The notes under the pieces were generated by a model, which saw nothing but the letters and a program-made list of their open reading frames with translations, was not told the DNA's origin and did not search any database. A DNA stretch of 64,000 nt from Candidatus Micropelagos thuwalensis (GTDB lineage: Bacteria; Pseudomonadota; Alphaproteobacteria; RS24), in the NCBI RefSeq assembly GCF_000469155.1, contig NZ_AWXE01000004.1:372001-436000 (forward strand), given 5' to 3'. Position 1 is the first letter of the stretch. The number at the start of each line of letters is the position of its first letter. Positions 8,392 to 17,888 of this stretch are shown piece after piece. The translations under genes were made by a program, and so were the position numbers.

Positions 8392-9294
8392 TTAGCTTAA
8401 TAAAATCCAAACAGAAGTGATAATAAAGGCAATTCCTAGTATTTCTGTTTTTCCAATTTGTTCTTTGAAAAACCAGAAACCAAAAGCCATGCTGAAAATA
8501 ATCTCTACCTGACCCAGCATTCGCACTGGCGCGACACCAATCAGGCTAAAAGCCACAAACCACATAAAGGTGGTTATAGCTGCCACAGTTCCAGCAAAAA
8601 ATGAGACACGCCAACTGGCTAGACAAGCAAAAAATTCACCTTTACGCCAAATCAACAGAGCGGCTCCCATAATCAGCGTCTGTATTGCTACAGCCAGAAA
8701 AGATGTGAGCACAGCCCGATGAAGTACATCTAAGAAGGGTAAGTAATCCATCGCGATACGGAAGAAAACCGAACACCCACCTAGCGCAAGACCGGCAAGC
8801 AGACCAAGGGCAACAGAATTTGCCTTTTGTCGCCAATCAGATTCAGCGCTCTCTTTATTTCTGCTTAGAGATATAATGTAGACGCCCAGAAAACTGATTG
8901 AAATAGCAATAACGACCTTAATATCTGGTACAAGCGACAATAAAATGAGTTCAAAGAGGGCGGCCTGAATAGCATCGGTTTTGGACAGAGCAATCGAGGT
9001 GGCAAAATTTCTTTGTTCAAAGGCTTTGCCGAGAATAATCGTAAAAAGAATTTGAACAATCGCCGCAGGAACTAACCAAACATAAAATTCGACAGGCAAG
9101 TGAAGGGCTCGAACATCATAATCCTGGAAGATTAATATCAACAGAAGAAGCGATGCGGGAAAGCCGAAAAGGAAACGCACATAGGCACTGCCATAGAGGC
9201 CTAGTTCCTGCCGGTAACGTTTCTGAATAACGGATCTTAATGCTTGTCCAAAAGCCGCCGTGAAAGTGGCGAGGACCCAGAAAATACTCTCCAA
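8392..9294 (-). CDS. EamA/DMT-superfamily membrane transporter
   Basis: This 300-residue very hydrophobic protein has about ten predicted membrane helices in two repeated halves, the layout of EamA-family permeases (drug/metabolite transporters). Internal pieces such as LGKAFEQRNFATSIALSKTD and the second-half LGQVEIIFSMAFGFWFFKEQ fit the two EamA repeats, with the usual FKE near the end. Members export or import amino acids, nucleosides or other small metabolites. It starts 43 bases after the flavoprotein gene in the same direction and is probably in its operon. Direction and substrate are unknown. Confidence 0.85.
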   Translation of the reverse strand: MESIFWVLATFTAAFGQALRSVIQKRYRQELGLYGSAYVRFLFGFPASLLLLILIFQDYDVRALHLPVEFYVWLVPAAIVQILFTIILGKAFEQRNFATSIALSKTDAIQAALFELILLSLVPDIKVVIAISISFLGVYIISLSRNKESAESDWRQKANSVALGLLAGLALGGCSVFFRIAMDYLPFLDVLHRAVLTSFLAVAIQTLIMGAALLIWRKGEFFACLASWRVSFFAGTVAAITTFMWFVAFSLIGVAPVRMLGQVEIIFSMAFGFWFFKEQIGKTEILGIAFIITSVWILLS

Positions 9295-9318
9295 AGGAGA
9301 CTCATCCTTATCTTATTC

Positions 9319-9337
9319 AGTGCTTTTTTAAAGCACT
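9319..9337 (-). other. Stem-loop immediately after the flavoprotein stop codon
   Basis: AGTGCTTT (9319-9326) and AAAGCACT (9330-9337) form an eight-base perfect stem with a three-base loop, abutting the TAG stop at 9338-9340. On the transcribed minus strand no T-run follows, so it is not a standard terminator. It may stabilise or weaken the mRNA between the flavoprotein and transporter genes. Confidence 0.45.
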
Positions 9338-10882
9338 CTACTCTGCAGCCTTATTATCGGCATTATCAGAAACCAAGTCATCACCATGACAGCCTTTTGC
9401 ACAACAGCGTCCTGGCTGACGGTCAATCTTCATGCCCTTTCCAAGCTCAAGTGCATTGCGATCAAATAACGCCTGAACAAGGTCGCGTCTTGCCTGAACA
9501 TCATAGTTTCGTAAAATTTCAAGTTTCATAGCTTCTGGAGACCCGCCGCCATGGAGACTGATAACCGAATACCAACCGCCAGTTTCTGATGCTGTTAAAT
9601 CCTCAATAAAGCGCGCTACATTTGCTCTATGCTCATAGGTTACATCAGGGTTGCCGCGTAATACATCTTGCAGGACTGCTGCTGTTGTGGGGTTGTGGTC
9701 TTCATCTGGGCCAGGGAGGGCTACAACCAAACCACCGGAAAGATCATGCGCCAGACGATGCATGTCATAAATTTGGTTTGCTAGTAAAAGCTTGCCAATG
9801 TTGGCATAAATTTGGTCGGGGCGGAAATTACCCGCTTCATCATGAACACCCATCGTAGAGGCGGCGATACCGCAGGCATAAAAACCCTCTGTAATTTTAA
9901 TTAAATCGACCATTTTTTCGCGCATATGGCCTTTTTTCTCGACATCAAGCCCATTGGCTTCAGACATCATGGCACCTGCCCCAATCAGCAAATCACCAAA
10001 ACCTGCCCGTGCACCAATACAGCTATGGCGGTGATGCGTGGCGTAATGCGTTGTCATAATATGCGCTTCTTCAGTTTCGCCATCAATAAACACTTTATCG
10101 TAAGGCACGAATACATTATCAAAATGCGCAACACCGACTGCTTGAGCAAATTTGGCACTCATTTTGGCTGCAGGATTTTCAGGGCGACCAGCTGGACGCG
10201 CTACAATTGTAATGCCTTCCGCATCGACTGGAACGGCGCATGCTAAAGTAAAATCCTTATCGTCTTCCTGCATCCGGCGGCAGGGCATGACCAAAAACTC
10301 ATGCATATAAGGCGCGCCGGTAATGATGGCTTTCACGCCTGAAATCACAATGCCGTCTTTACGTCGCTCGGTGACGTGAACATAGGCGTCACGAACTTCT
10401 TGTTGGGACGGGCGTTTTGACCTATCACCTTTACCGTCTGTCATCGCCACACCGACAGAAAGATCATTTTCCTGGACATGTTGGATATAAGCCAGCAGAC
10501 GATCATGGTTTTCGCCACCCGTACGCTCGCTAATCCGCCATGTTGCTTCATAAAGCGCGTTAAACGCATCATGTGTCAAATAACGCTGGGCACAACCGGC
10601 AAATTGGCAGGTCAGGCGAACAGCTTCGAGTTTTTCAAGCAAATCCTGCCGACTGCGATTAATCGCTAGGAGACGGTTCGTCGTTTCGCCATTGACGCCT
10701 TTTGCTGTCATCATATCTTTATAATCATCGACAAGAGCGAAATCATAGGTGATTCCAGTGGCATTCACACCCGGTGCAAAGCCAGGTTCATCGGCTACTG
10801 ACTCCACCAGTTTACCACCTAAATAGACTTTTGGAGATAAGCGGCGGAGAGATTCTCTGTATTCTTCAGATGTCATGAGCAT
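9338..10882 (-). CDS. HpaB / 4-hydroxybutyryl-CoA dehydratase family flavoprotein lacking the iron-sulfur ligands
   Basis: This 514-residue protein belongs to the family uniting 4-hydroxyphenylacetate 3-monooxygenase (HpaB) and 4-hydroxybutyryl-CoA dehydratase (AbfD). It resembles AbfD along its length (MLMTSEEY start, DAFNA, QENDLSVGVAMTDGKGDRS, FDNVFVP). Of the AbfD cluster ligands only C97 and H284 are kept: Y101 and A291 replace two cysteines, and C288 and R292 replace the catalytic Tyr and Lys. It is therefore unlikely to be a radical dehydratase and more likely a FADH2-dependent monooxygenase or a new activity. The tail carries a cysteine-rich RCCAKGCH (492-499). No flavin reductase gene is nearby. 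It diverges from a CoA-transferase gene. Confidence 0.8.
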   Translation of the reverse strand: MLMTSEEYRESLRRLSPKVYLGGKLVESVADEPGFAPGVNATGITYDFALVDDYKDMMTAKGVNGETTNRLLAINRSRQDLLEKLEAVRLTCQFAGCAQRYLTHDAFNALYEATWRISERTGGENHDRLLAYIQHVQENDLSVGVAMTDGKGDRSKRPSQQEVRDAYVHVTERRKDGIVISGVKAIITGAPYMHEFLVMPCRRMQEDDKDFTLACAVPVDAEGITIVARPAGRPENPAAKMSAKFAQAVGVAHFDNVFVPYDKVFIDGETEEAHIMTTHYATHHRHSCIGARAGFGDLLIGAGAMMSEANGLDVEKKGHMREKMVDLIKITEGFYACGIAASTMGVHDEAGNFRPDQIYANIGKLLLANQIYDMHRLAHDLSGGLVVALPGPDEDHNPTTAAVLQDVLRGNPDVTYEHRANVARFIEDLTASETGGWYSVISLHGGGSPEAMKLEILRNYDVQARRDLVQALFDRNALELGKGMKIDRQPGRCCAKGCHGDDLVSDNADNKAAE

Positions 10883-10932
10883 AGCATCACCTTTACGTTT
10901 GAATTTTTAACATAGTTCAGTTATAGAAAACA

Positions 10933-10955
10933 GTCCAGCATATAGTCTGGACAAT
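10933..10955. promoter_or_regulatory. Inverted repeat in the divergent flavoprotein/CoA-transferase promoter
   Basis: GTCCAG (10933-10938) and CTGGAC (10947-10952) form an inverted repeat with an eight-base spacer, between two genes that start in opposite directions. The right half, AGTCTGGACAAT (10944-10955), matches 10 of 12 bases with AGTCCGGACTAT in the other divergent promoter at 20757. It is a candidate operator for the UTRA regulator encoded at 13068. Confidence 0.4.
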
Positions 10956-10966
10956 TGGAGAATATA

Positions 10967-12157
10967 ATGACGCAAGCTCAAACAGATGAAAATATCCGCC
11001 CGGCCCCCGGCGCGCTCAACGGCTTAAAAGTCCTGGATTTGGCAACTTTTATAGCTGGCCCTTATTGCGCGACATTTCTGGCAGAATTTGGCGCAGACGT
11101 TGTCAAAGTTGAACTCCCTGGCTCAGGCGATCCGGTAAGAAAATTCGGAACCCCTACCGAATGCGGGGATACGCTGGTCTGGATGAGCGAAGGCAGAAAC
11201 AAAAGATCGATTGAGTTAGATTTACGTTCTCCTGAAGGGGCGGATACACTTAAAAAACTTGCCGCTGAAGCAGATGTTTTGTGTGAAAATTTTCAAGTCG
11301 GCACCCTTGAAAAATGGGGGCTTGGCGCTGATGTCCTGCAAGAAATAAACCCTGGCCTGATTATTGCGCGAATAACCGCATATGGGCAGACTGGTCCTTA
11401 TCGAAATCGACCTGGCTTTGGACGTATTGCTAATGCATTTAGTGGTATATCATACCTGTGCGGCGAACCGGACGCCCCACCCGCCTCGCCTGGTACTGCA
11501 ACCTTGTCAGATTACATGTCGGGTGTTTATGCAGCATTAGGCGTTCTTGTCGCCCTGCAATCTCGCGAAAAAACAGGAAGCGGACAAATTGTCGACGTCG
11601 GCCTTTACGAAAGTGTTTTCAGAATTCTTGACGAGTTAGCGCCAGCTTATGCCTACAAAGATTTTGTACGCGAACGGATGGGCGCGGGAACAGTCAATGC
11701 TGTACCGCATAGTCATTACCCGTCCAAAGACAGATTGTGGGTGGCGATTGCGTGTACGAATGACAAAATTTTTAATCGCCTCGCCAACTTAATGGATAGA
11801 AATGACGTCACCGGTGACGGCATTTATGGGACAATCGCAATGCGCGAAGCGAAACGCGCTGAGGTGGATGCTTTTGTAACGAACTGGACAACAGGCTTAA
11901 CCCGCGATGAAATTCTGAAAGCCTGTGAAGGCGCCGAAGTACCCTGCGGCCCAGTTTATTCTATCGAGGAAATTTTCAACGACCCACAATATAAAGCGCG
12001 TGAAAATCTCGTCGAAATAAACGATCCCCGCCTTGGCTCTATAACACTACCAAATGTCTGCCCCCGCCTCACCGAGACACCTGGTCAAATTAGCTGGGCA
12101 GGTCGTGCATTGGGTGCAGATACGCAAGATGTTTTAAAAGACTGGCTCGGCGAATAG
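10967..12157 (+). CDS. Class III CoA-transferase (CaiB/BaiF family), second copy
   Basis: This 396-residue protein starts at ATG 10967, six bases after GGAG; the in-frame TTG at 10955 overlaps that ribosome-binding site and is rejected. It has the family N-terminus IAGPYCATFLAEFGADVVKV and the expected catalytic Asp (D182) in ATLSDYMSG. It is clearly divergent from the copy at 3358, so it is not a local duplication with the same job. It diverges from the HpaB-like gene and converges on a CitE-like lyase gene with 20 bases between stops. A reasonable reading is CoA activation of an acid made or used by these neighbours. Confidence 0.9.
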   Translation: MTQAQTDENIRPAPGALNGLKVLDLATFIAGPYCATFLAEFGADVVKVELPGSGDPVRKFGTPTECGDTLVWMSEGRNKRSIELDLRSPEGADTLKKLAAEADVLCENFQVGTLEKWGLGADVLQEINPGLIIARITAYGQTGPYRNRPGFGRIANAFSGISYLCGEPDAPPASPGTATLSDYMSGVYAALGVLVALQSREKTGSGQIVDVGLYESVFRILDELAPAYAYKDFVRERMGAGTVNAVPHSHYPSKDRLWVAIACTNDKIFNRLANLMDRNDVTGDGIYGTIAMREAKRAEVDAFVTNWTTGLTRDEILKACEGAEVPCGPVYSIEEIFNDPQYKARENLVEINDPRLGSITLPNVCPRLTETPGQISWAGRALGADTQDVLKDWLGE

Positions 12158-12177
12158 CTGCCAATTAGGATGGCGTT

Positions 12178-13065
12178 CTAGCCGTAAGTTTGTGCGAGCC
12201 GCCTAATGGCATACGCTTTTTCGACAATCGGATAATCAATAAAATAACCATCGACCTGAATGGAAGCAGATCCTGCCGCCTCGGCAGCCTCAAAAGCAGA
12301 GATAATTTTTTCCGCACGTTCAATCTCCGCTGTGTCCGGCATAAAGCCCTGATTCACAGAAGGCACCTGCTTAGGATGAATACATAATTTACCCTGGAAG
12401 CCGTATTTTACTCCGGTTTTGACAGACTCTTCAAAACTATCTTCATCTTTGAGATCGATGTGAACAGTGTCAATTGGTGGTTCCAAACCTGCATCACGTG
12501 CGATTAAAATCATGTGACCACGCACATAGGAAAGCTCACCCTCATCCGCACTCCACTTAATACCAACATCACGCGTAAAGTCACCGGCACCAAAAGAGAA
12601 GCGCTTCATTCTGCCGGGTTTTTTGCAAAGAGACTCAAGGTTTTTCATGCCCTTGGCGGTTTCGATAATGGGCATAAGATCAATACGACCCGGTGGCAAT
12701 TCGCGTTCTTTTTCATATTCCGTTATTGCCCAGTCAACTGCAAAAAGTTCTTCAGGGTTTTCAAGCTTTGGCAACACAATGCCATCCAGCCATGGGCCGA
12801 TAACTGTATCTAAATCGCGGAAGCAATAGGGCGTATCAATCGCATTGACCCGAACATACCCTTTGCCATCATGCGGCTTTTTCAAAACATCAATTACAGT
12901 TTGTCTTGCTTCGACTTTATCAGCATCCGCACAGGCATCCTCAAGATCAAGAATGACAGCGTCAGCACCATAAGTAAAAACCTTGGCCAACTTGTCAGGA
13001 TGATTTCCAGGCACGAATAGAAAACTTCGAATCCCTGTGAATGGTCGCAGATTATCTTGGGACAT
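12178..13065 (-). CDS. HpcH/HpaI-family CoA-ester lyase (CitE-like)
   Basis: This 295-residue TIM-barrel lyase is of the citrate-lyase-beta/malyl-CoA-lyase type. Visible motifs are FLFVPGN near the start, LDLEDA (39-44) with metal-site acids, Arg72 in YVRVNAID, Glu135 in PIIETAKG and Asp162 in GAGDFTRDVG. Stand-alone members cleave malyl-, citramalyl- or beta-methylmalyl-CoA. It starts two bases after the end of the GntR/UTRA regulator gene, with AGGAGAT before the ATG, so the two form an operon. Together with the adjacent CoA-transferase it suggests an activate-then-cleave route for a 3-hydroxyacid. Confidence 0.88.
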   Translation of the reverse strand: MSQDNLRPFTGIRSFLFVPGNHPDKLAKVFTYGADAVILDLEDACADADKVEARQTVIDVLKKPHDGKGYVRVNAIDTPYCFRDLDTVIGPWLDGIVLPKLENPEELFAVDWAITEYEKERELPPGRIDLMPIIETAKGMKNLESLCKKPGRMKRFSFGAGDFTRDVGIKWSADEGELSYVRGHMILIARDAGLEPPIDTVHIDLKDEDSFEESVKTGVKYGFQGKLCIHPKQVPSVNQGFMPDTAEIERAEKIISAFEAAEAAGSASIQVDGYFIDYPIVEKAYAIRRLAQTYG

Positions 13066-13067
13066 TC

Positions 13068-13799
13068 TTATCTCCTGTAACTCATATTAAAAGAATAGGT
13101 AAATCTGCTGGCTGGATGTTCACTAACCGATACTTCGAATAGACGCCCTCCCGCATCCCGGTAACGCCTGACAATTATGATTGAAGAACTCCCAGCTTCT
13201 ACATTCAATCTTGACGCACGTTCTTTGCCAAGGCTGCCTGCCATAATTTCAGCATTTATTTCATTTGCCCGTAGCCCAAAATTTTCTTCAATGATTTTAA
13301 ATACCGGTCGATCAGGTTTATTCACATCTTTTAGTGAGAGATTGATTTCTTTGGGAACATAAATATCAGTGATACAAAATGGCGTTTTATCCTGCGTAAC
13401 CCTGAGGCCTTCCAATCGCGTCCATTCTGTCCCGGGCGTGGTTTTTAAAAAATTTGCGAGTGAAATATCAGCTTCTATTGAACTGGATTTGGTCATATGC
13501 AAGACCGTGTCCTGCGGATATTGAAACAACTCCTCAAAACCCTTGATTTCTTGGACGATAAGTTCAACAGGCTTGTCGGATAAAAGAATAGTTCCGCGTC
13601 GCCTATGTCGGCTAATCATACCCATTTTTTCAATTTCTCTGAGTGCGGCTCTAATAGTAAAACGACTAACATTAAAGCTTTCAGACATGGCCTGTTCGGA
13701 GGGAAGTTGTTGTCCTAACTCATAATGACCACTTGTGATCTGGCTAACAAGTATATCGGAAATTTCCGAATATCTGGCTTTGTAAGTTTTTTTTTGCAT
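13068..13799 (-). CDS. GntR-family transcriptional regulator, HutC/UTRA subfamily
   Basis: This 243-residue regulator has an N-terminal winged helix (about 10-75; GQQLPSEQAMSESFNVSRFT and TIRAALREIEKMG) and a C-terminal UTRA ligand domain (about 95-240) ending with the usual RYRDAGGRLFEVSVSEHPA strands. UTRA proteins sense small molecules such as urocanate, sugars or phosphonates. It is the first gene of the lyase operon and faces hyuA across 115 bases, so it is placed to control both directions. No perfect operator is obvious in that gap. The repeats at 10933 and 20757 are candidates. Confidence 0.88.
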   Translation of the reverse strand: MQKKTYKARYSEISDILVSQITSGHYELGQQLPSEQAMSESFNVSRFTIRAALREIEKMGMISRHRRRGTILLSDKPVELIVQEIKGFEELFQYPQDTVLHMTKSSSIEADISLANFLKTTPGTEWTRLEGLRVTQDKTPFCITDIYVPKEINLSLKDVNKPDRPVFKIIEENFGLRANEINAEIMAGSLGKERASRLNVEAGSSSIIIVRRYRDAGGRLFEVSVSEHPASRFTYSFNMSYRR

Positions 13800-13914
13800 T
13801 TAAATAACAATCTAGCTTGATTTATTGGTCTGTATCATTGATGCTATTATTGTTAAACAAGCATTCAGAATATTACTAGTAGAAAATATCCTTTAACACT
13901 TGGGGGAATAAAAA

Positions 13915-15987
13915 ATGTTTAAAGTAGGAGTTGATGTAGGTGGAACTTTCACTGACGTATTGTTGGTCGATACAAAATCATCAAGTTTTTTTACATCCAA
14001 AGTACCATCAACACCTGAGGACAGTTCCAAAGGCGTTTTGAACGGTATTAAGAAAGCCTGTGACTTGGCCAATGTAGATATGGCAGATATTGAGGTCATC
14101 ACACACGGAACAACGGTCGCAACCAATGCTATTTTGACCGGGAGAGGCGCAAAAGTTGGTCTTGTAACAACAAAAGGATATGGACAGGTTCTGCAGATTG
14201 CGCGCTCTTATGTGCCGGGCGGTCTAGGTGGCTGGCTCTATTATCAAAAGACTCCTCCGCTTGCTCCATTGGAATATACAATTGAAGCTGATGAGCGTAT
14301 GGGCGCTGATGGTGTGGTTGTTCAGAATCTCGACGAGGATGCTCTCAGAACCTCACTGGAAGGTTTAAAAACAAAAAATATTGAAGCCCTGACAATTTGT
14401 CTCATCAACAGCTTCTCAAATGATGCCCACGAACGTCGCATCAGAGAGATTGCCAGCGAGGTCATGCCGGATATTCCTGCATCAATCTCAAGTGAAGTTA
14501 TTCCTGAACTTCAAGAATATGAAAGAACGATTACCACAGTTGCCAATTCTTATGTGCGTCCTGAGGTTGAAAAATATATATCTAATCTCGAAGCTGAATT
14601 TGGTGAAAAAATGAATGGCGCGAGCTTGTCGATCCTGAGATCCGACGGTGGTCTTGCAACCGCCCCTTCAGCGGCCAATTTTCCGGTGAACCTCCTTATG
14701 AGTGGTCCGGCTGGTGGCGTTTCAGGCGCGATCTGGGTTGGTGAACAGGCTGGCATTAATAATGTCATAACCTTTGATATGGGTGGCACATCCACAGATG
14801 TGGCGCTGATTGAAAACGGTCAGGCCCTTGTCCGCCGTGAAACAACTGTAGGTGATGTGACTGTCCGCGCCAGTGCGTTGGATGTGCGCTCTATCGGTGC
14901 CGGCGGCGGTTCAATCGCCCACGTACCAGAATTAACCAAAGCTCTGCGTGTCGGCCCTGAATCTGCCGGCGCTGTCCCCGGGCCTGCGGCTTATGATAAG
15001 GGCGGTGAAAACCCGACGGTTACCGATGCCAATGTCGTCCTCGGCTATCTGCCTGAAAACCAGAAGCTCGGCGGCGACATGAATATTCGTAAAGATTTAG
15101 CCGAAAAAGCTGTTCAGAAAGTTGCTGATGCGTTGGGATTGACTGTTAACGAAGCCGCTGAAGGTATTGTCAAAATCGTCAATGAGCGCATGTTTGGAGC
15201 CGTTCGTCTTGTATCGATTGAAAAAGGGTATGACCCTCGTGACTTCTCCTTGATGGCGTTTGGTGGTGCTGGACCTCTGCATGCCAATGCACTTGGTGAG
15301 TTGACGCAATCATGGCCTGTTATAGTACCGCCAGGTCCAGGCATTCTTTGCGCATATGGTGATGCGACAACACGTTTGAGAAACGAAGCGTCAAAAACCA
15401 TCATCGTTAATATGAAAAATGCTGATGGCGGTAAAATCGCTAACGATCTTAGTGAATTAGCGCAAAGTGCTGGAGACGGCCTGACTATTTCCGGTAATAA
15501 TGATGCCGTTAACCTCGATCCGAAAACTCTGGAATATCGTTATGAGATAGATATCAGATATTCCGGTCAGGGTCTGGTACTTACCGTGCCCGTGTCTCTG
15601 GACGATGTAAAAGCCGGCAAATTTGAAGCCGTCGCTCAAGATTTCGACGAGATGCACGAACAACTTTTCACATTCCGTCTGGATGCTGAAAAAGAATTCG
15701 TCAATTTACGCGCTATCGTTCTCGGCCCGCCATCGGATGTTGAATTATCCGACTCGGGCGAAGCGTCGTCCGGATCGGTTGATGACGCGATTATTATGGA
15801 TCATGAAATTTTCCATAATGGGGAAATGCATAAAGCGAAAGTTTATGACCGCGCCAAACTTGACCCCGGGCACATTGTTAACGGCCCAGCCGTGATCACT
15901 GAAATGGACTCAACAACAGTTGTGTTCCCTGGCCATGAAGCCAAAGTTGACAGCCGTCGCAATTTGTTGCTGTCACCTAAATCCTGA
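13915..15987 (+). CDS. hyuA: Hydantoinase/oxoprolinase subunit A (HyuA family)
   Basis: This 690-residue ATP-dependent subunit belongs to the N-methylhydantoinase/5-oxoprolinase/acetone-carboxylase family. The actin-like ATPase fold starts with VGVDVGGTFTDVLLVD and continues with ITHGTTVATNAIL, LMSGPAGGVSGAIW, FDMGGTSTDVALI and FGGAGPLHA. GGGGG precedes the ATG. With HyuB it would open a cyclic amide at the cost of ATP or, in carboxylase members, carboxylate a ketone. The nearby isochorismatase-fold amidases favour hydantoin or lactam hydrolysis. The acetone-carboxylase gamma subunit is absent. Confidence 0.9.
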   Translation: MFKVGVDVGGTFTDVLLVDTKSSSFFTSKVPSTPEDSSKGVLNGIKKACDLANVDMADIEVITHGTTVATNAILTGRGAKVGLVTTKGYGQVLQIARSYVPGGLGGWLYYQKTPPLAPLEYTIEADERMGADGVVVQNLDEDALRTSLEGLKTKNIEALTICLINSFSNDAHERRIREIASEVMPDIPASISSEVIPELQEYERTITTVANSYVRPEVEKYISNLEAEFGEKMNGASLSILRSDGGLATAPSAANFPVNLLMSGPAGGVSGAIWVGEQAGINNVITFDMGGTSTDVALIENGQALVRRETTVGDVTVRASALDVRSIGAGGGSIAHVPELTKALRVGPESAGAVPGPAAYDKGGENPTVTDANVVLGYLPENQKLGGDMNIRKDLAEKAVQKVADALGLTVNEAAEGIVKIVNERMFGAVRLVSIEKGYDPRDFSLMAFGGAGPLHANALGELTQSWPVIVPPGPGILCAYGDATTRLRNEASKTIIVNMKNADGGKIANDLSELAQSAGDGLTISGNNDAVNLDPKTLEYRYEIDIRYSGQGLVLTVPVSLDDVKAGKFEAVAQDFDEMHEQLFTFRLDAEKEFVNLRAIVLGPPSDVELSDSGEASSGSVDDAIIMDHEIFHNGEMHKAKVYDRAKLDPGHIVNGPAVITEMDSTTVVFPGHEAKVDSRRNLLLSPKS

Positions 15988-16006
15988 AAATTGGGAGATT
16001 AATATC

Positions 16007-17884
16007 ATGCATGAGAAAATTCTCGAGACAAACAAAACCCCTTACAACCGGTTAGATGTTGACCCCATCACACTGGATATTATCGAAAACGCGCTTCGTA
16101 ATACGCGTGAACAGATGGATGCAACACTTTTCCGCACAGCCATGTCACCGGGCATTCGTGAACAGGGCGACGCCTTTCCGATGATTGCCAATGTCGATGG
16201 CAAAATGGTTGTTGGACAATTCGGTTCGTTTATTCACGGCTTCATGGAAGCTTTTGAAGGCGTCATTGAAGAAGGCGATATGATCTTCACCAACGACCCT
16301 TATAGCTGTGGCGGTGCGGTGAGTCACTTGAATGACTATCTTGTCATTAAACCGGTTTATAAAGATGGTCGCCACCTCTGCTGGGCGGCGCATTTTGGTC
16401 ACATGACCGATATTGGCGGTCGTGCACCAGGTTCATTGCCGAACGAAGCTCGTGAGATTTTTGAAGAAGGTGTGGCTGTGCCACCCGTCAAGATTTTCAG
16501 AAAAGGCGAATTACAAGACGATATTATTAAAATTGTTCTGCGTAACTCGCGTATGCCGCATTGGAACGAAGGTGACTTCAAAGGCGTTATTGCCGCCTGT
16601 AACATTGCAGAACGTCGTTGCATTGAAATGGCCGAACGTTTTGGTGATGATGTTTTTTATTCTGCACTTGACGAATTGCTGGAACGGAATTGCCGCGCCA
16701 TGCAAAAACTAATCATGGAAACAGTGCCAGAGGAGGTTCAAACCTTCGAAGATTACATTTGTGATGATGCGCTGGGATCCGGGCCATATAAAATCAAATG
16801 CTCAATGTGGCGTGAAGGCGAAAAAGTCATTTTCGACTTTGACGGAACCGACCCTCAAAGTCCCGGCTCGATTAACTTCCTGCTGAATGAGGAAATGTTC
16901 AAGATGTTCTGCGGTACATTTATGATTTCCGCATTTGATCCACAAATTCTCTTCAATGACGGTTTTTACGACTATATGGATGTCCGCATCCCTGAGGGGT
17001 CTTTGCTGAAACCAACACGTCCAGCAGCACTTTCATGCCGGACACATGCACTGGGACGTATCTTTGATGTTCTCAGTGGGTTGCTTGGTCAAGGAAATCC
17101 TGACTTCCTTTGTGGTGCCGGGTTCTCTGACAGTCCGCACTTCATGTATTCCGGTTATGATAAAAATGGCGAATGGTATCAGCTTTACCAAATTGGTTTT
17201 GGTGGTATTCCGGCAAGGCCAATTGGTGACGGGCCTGATGGCCATTCACTATGGCCAGGCTTTAAAAACGTGCCTAACGAGTTTCTTGAGGCCTATTTCC
17301 CGCTTCGCATTGAAACCTATGAGTCAATTACAGACTCAGGCGGTGCTGGATATAACCGGGGTGGAAACGGCATTCGCATGGGTTACAGATTCCTTGAGGA
17401 TGGAGAAATCTCAATTCATGATGACCGTTGGTTAACCTACCCATGGGGCGTTAACGGCGCTAATCCTGGCTGGCGTAGTACAAAAGAATTGGTGCGTGCT
17501 ACCGGTGAAACAGAAATGCTTCCGTCAAAATGTGACCGTTTTGAAGTGAAAAGCGGTGACATTCTCTACTTCAACACATGGGGTGGCGGCGGTGTCGGCG
17601 ACCCGCTAACAAGAGAAACAGAGCGCGTCCTGAAAGATGTAAACTCAGGTCTTGTCAGTCTGGAAGCCGCAAATGACATTTATGGTGTGGTTATCTCAAA
17701 TGGTGCCGTTGATGAAGCCGCTACGGAAAAATTGAGAGCTGAAAAAGCAGCTAATAAGTCCGAGGCTAAACTGTTTAACTTTGGCGATGAACTCGAAGAA
17801 CTTCGATCCAACTGCCTCAAAGAAACAGGTCTGGAGCCACCTGCAGCACCAGATTTTTCAAAAAGCCGCATGGCCGCTGAATAA
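16007..17884 (+). CDS. hyuB: Hydantoinase/oxoprolinase subunit B (HyuB family)
   Basis: The 625-residue start at ATG 16007 has GGGAG eight bases upstream; earlier in-frame starts lie inside hyuA and give an unnatural Cys-rich leader. Family motifs include DPITLDIIENALRN at the start, NDPYSCGGAVSHLND, AAHFGHMTDIGGRAPGS, and the glycine-rich SGGAGYNRGGNGIRMGYRF and WGGGGVGDP near the end. HyuB carries the metal-bound hydrolase or carboxylase site and pairs with HyuA. The genes are 19 bases apart and end in a strong hairpin terminator, suggesting that hyuAB is one transcription unit. Confidence 0.9.
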   Translation: MHEKILETNKTPYNRLDVDPITLDIIENALRNTREQMDATLFRTAMSPGIREQGDAFPMIANVDGKMVVGQFGSFIHGFMEAFEGVIEEGDMIFTNDPYSCGGAVSHLNDYLVIKPVYKDGRHLCWAAHFGHMTDIGGRAPGSLPNEAREIFEEGVAVPPVKIFRKGELQDDIIKIVLRNSRMPHWNEGDFKGVIAACNIAERRCIEMAERFGDDVFYSALDELLERNCRAMQKLIMETVPEEVQTFEDYICDDALGSGPYKIKCSMWREGEKVIFDFDGTDPQSPGSINFLLNEEMFKMFCGTFMISAFDPQILFNDGFYDYMDVRIPEGSLLKPTRPAALSCRTHALGRIFDVLSGLLGQGNPDFLCGAGFSDSPHFMYSGYDKNGEWYQLYQIGFGGIPARPIGDGPDGHSLWPGFKNVPNEFLEAYFPLRIETYESITDSGGAGYNRGGNGIRMGYRFLEDGEISIHDDRWLTYPWGVNGANPGWRSTKELVRATGETEMLPSKCDRFEVKSGDILYFNTWGGGGVGDPLTRETERVLKDVNSGLVSLEAANDIYGVVISNGAVDEAATEKLRAEKAANKSEAKLFNFGDELEELRSNCLKETGLEPPAAPDFSKSRMAAE

Positions 17885-17888
17885 CATT

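Noticed and set aside
9338-10882. Calling the flavoprotein a 4-hydroxybutyryl-CoA dehydratase
   Set aside because: Two cluster cysteines and the catalytic Tyr and Lys are replaced, so that activity is not supported.
13874-13881. TACTAGTA palindrome before hyuA as an operator
   Set aside because: Only eight bases in AT-rich DNA and not repeated elsewhere in the module; too weak to list.
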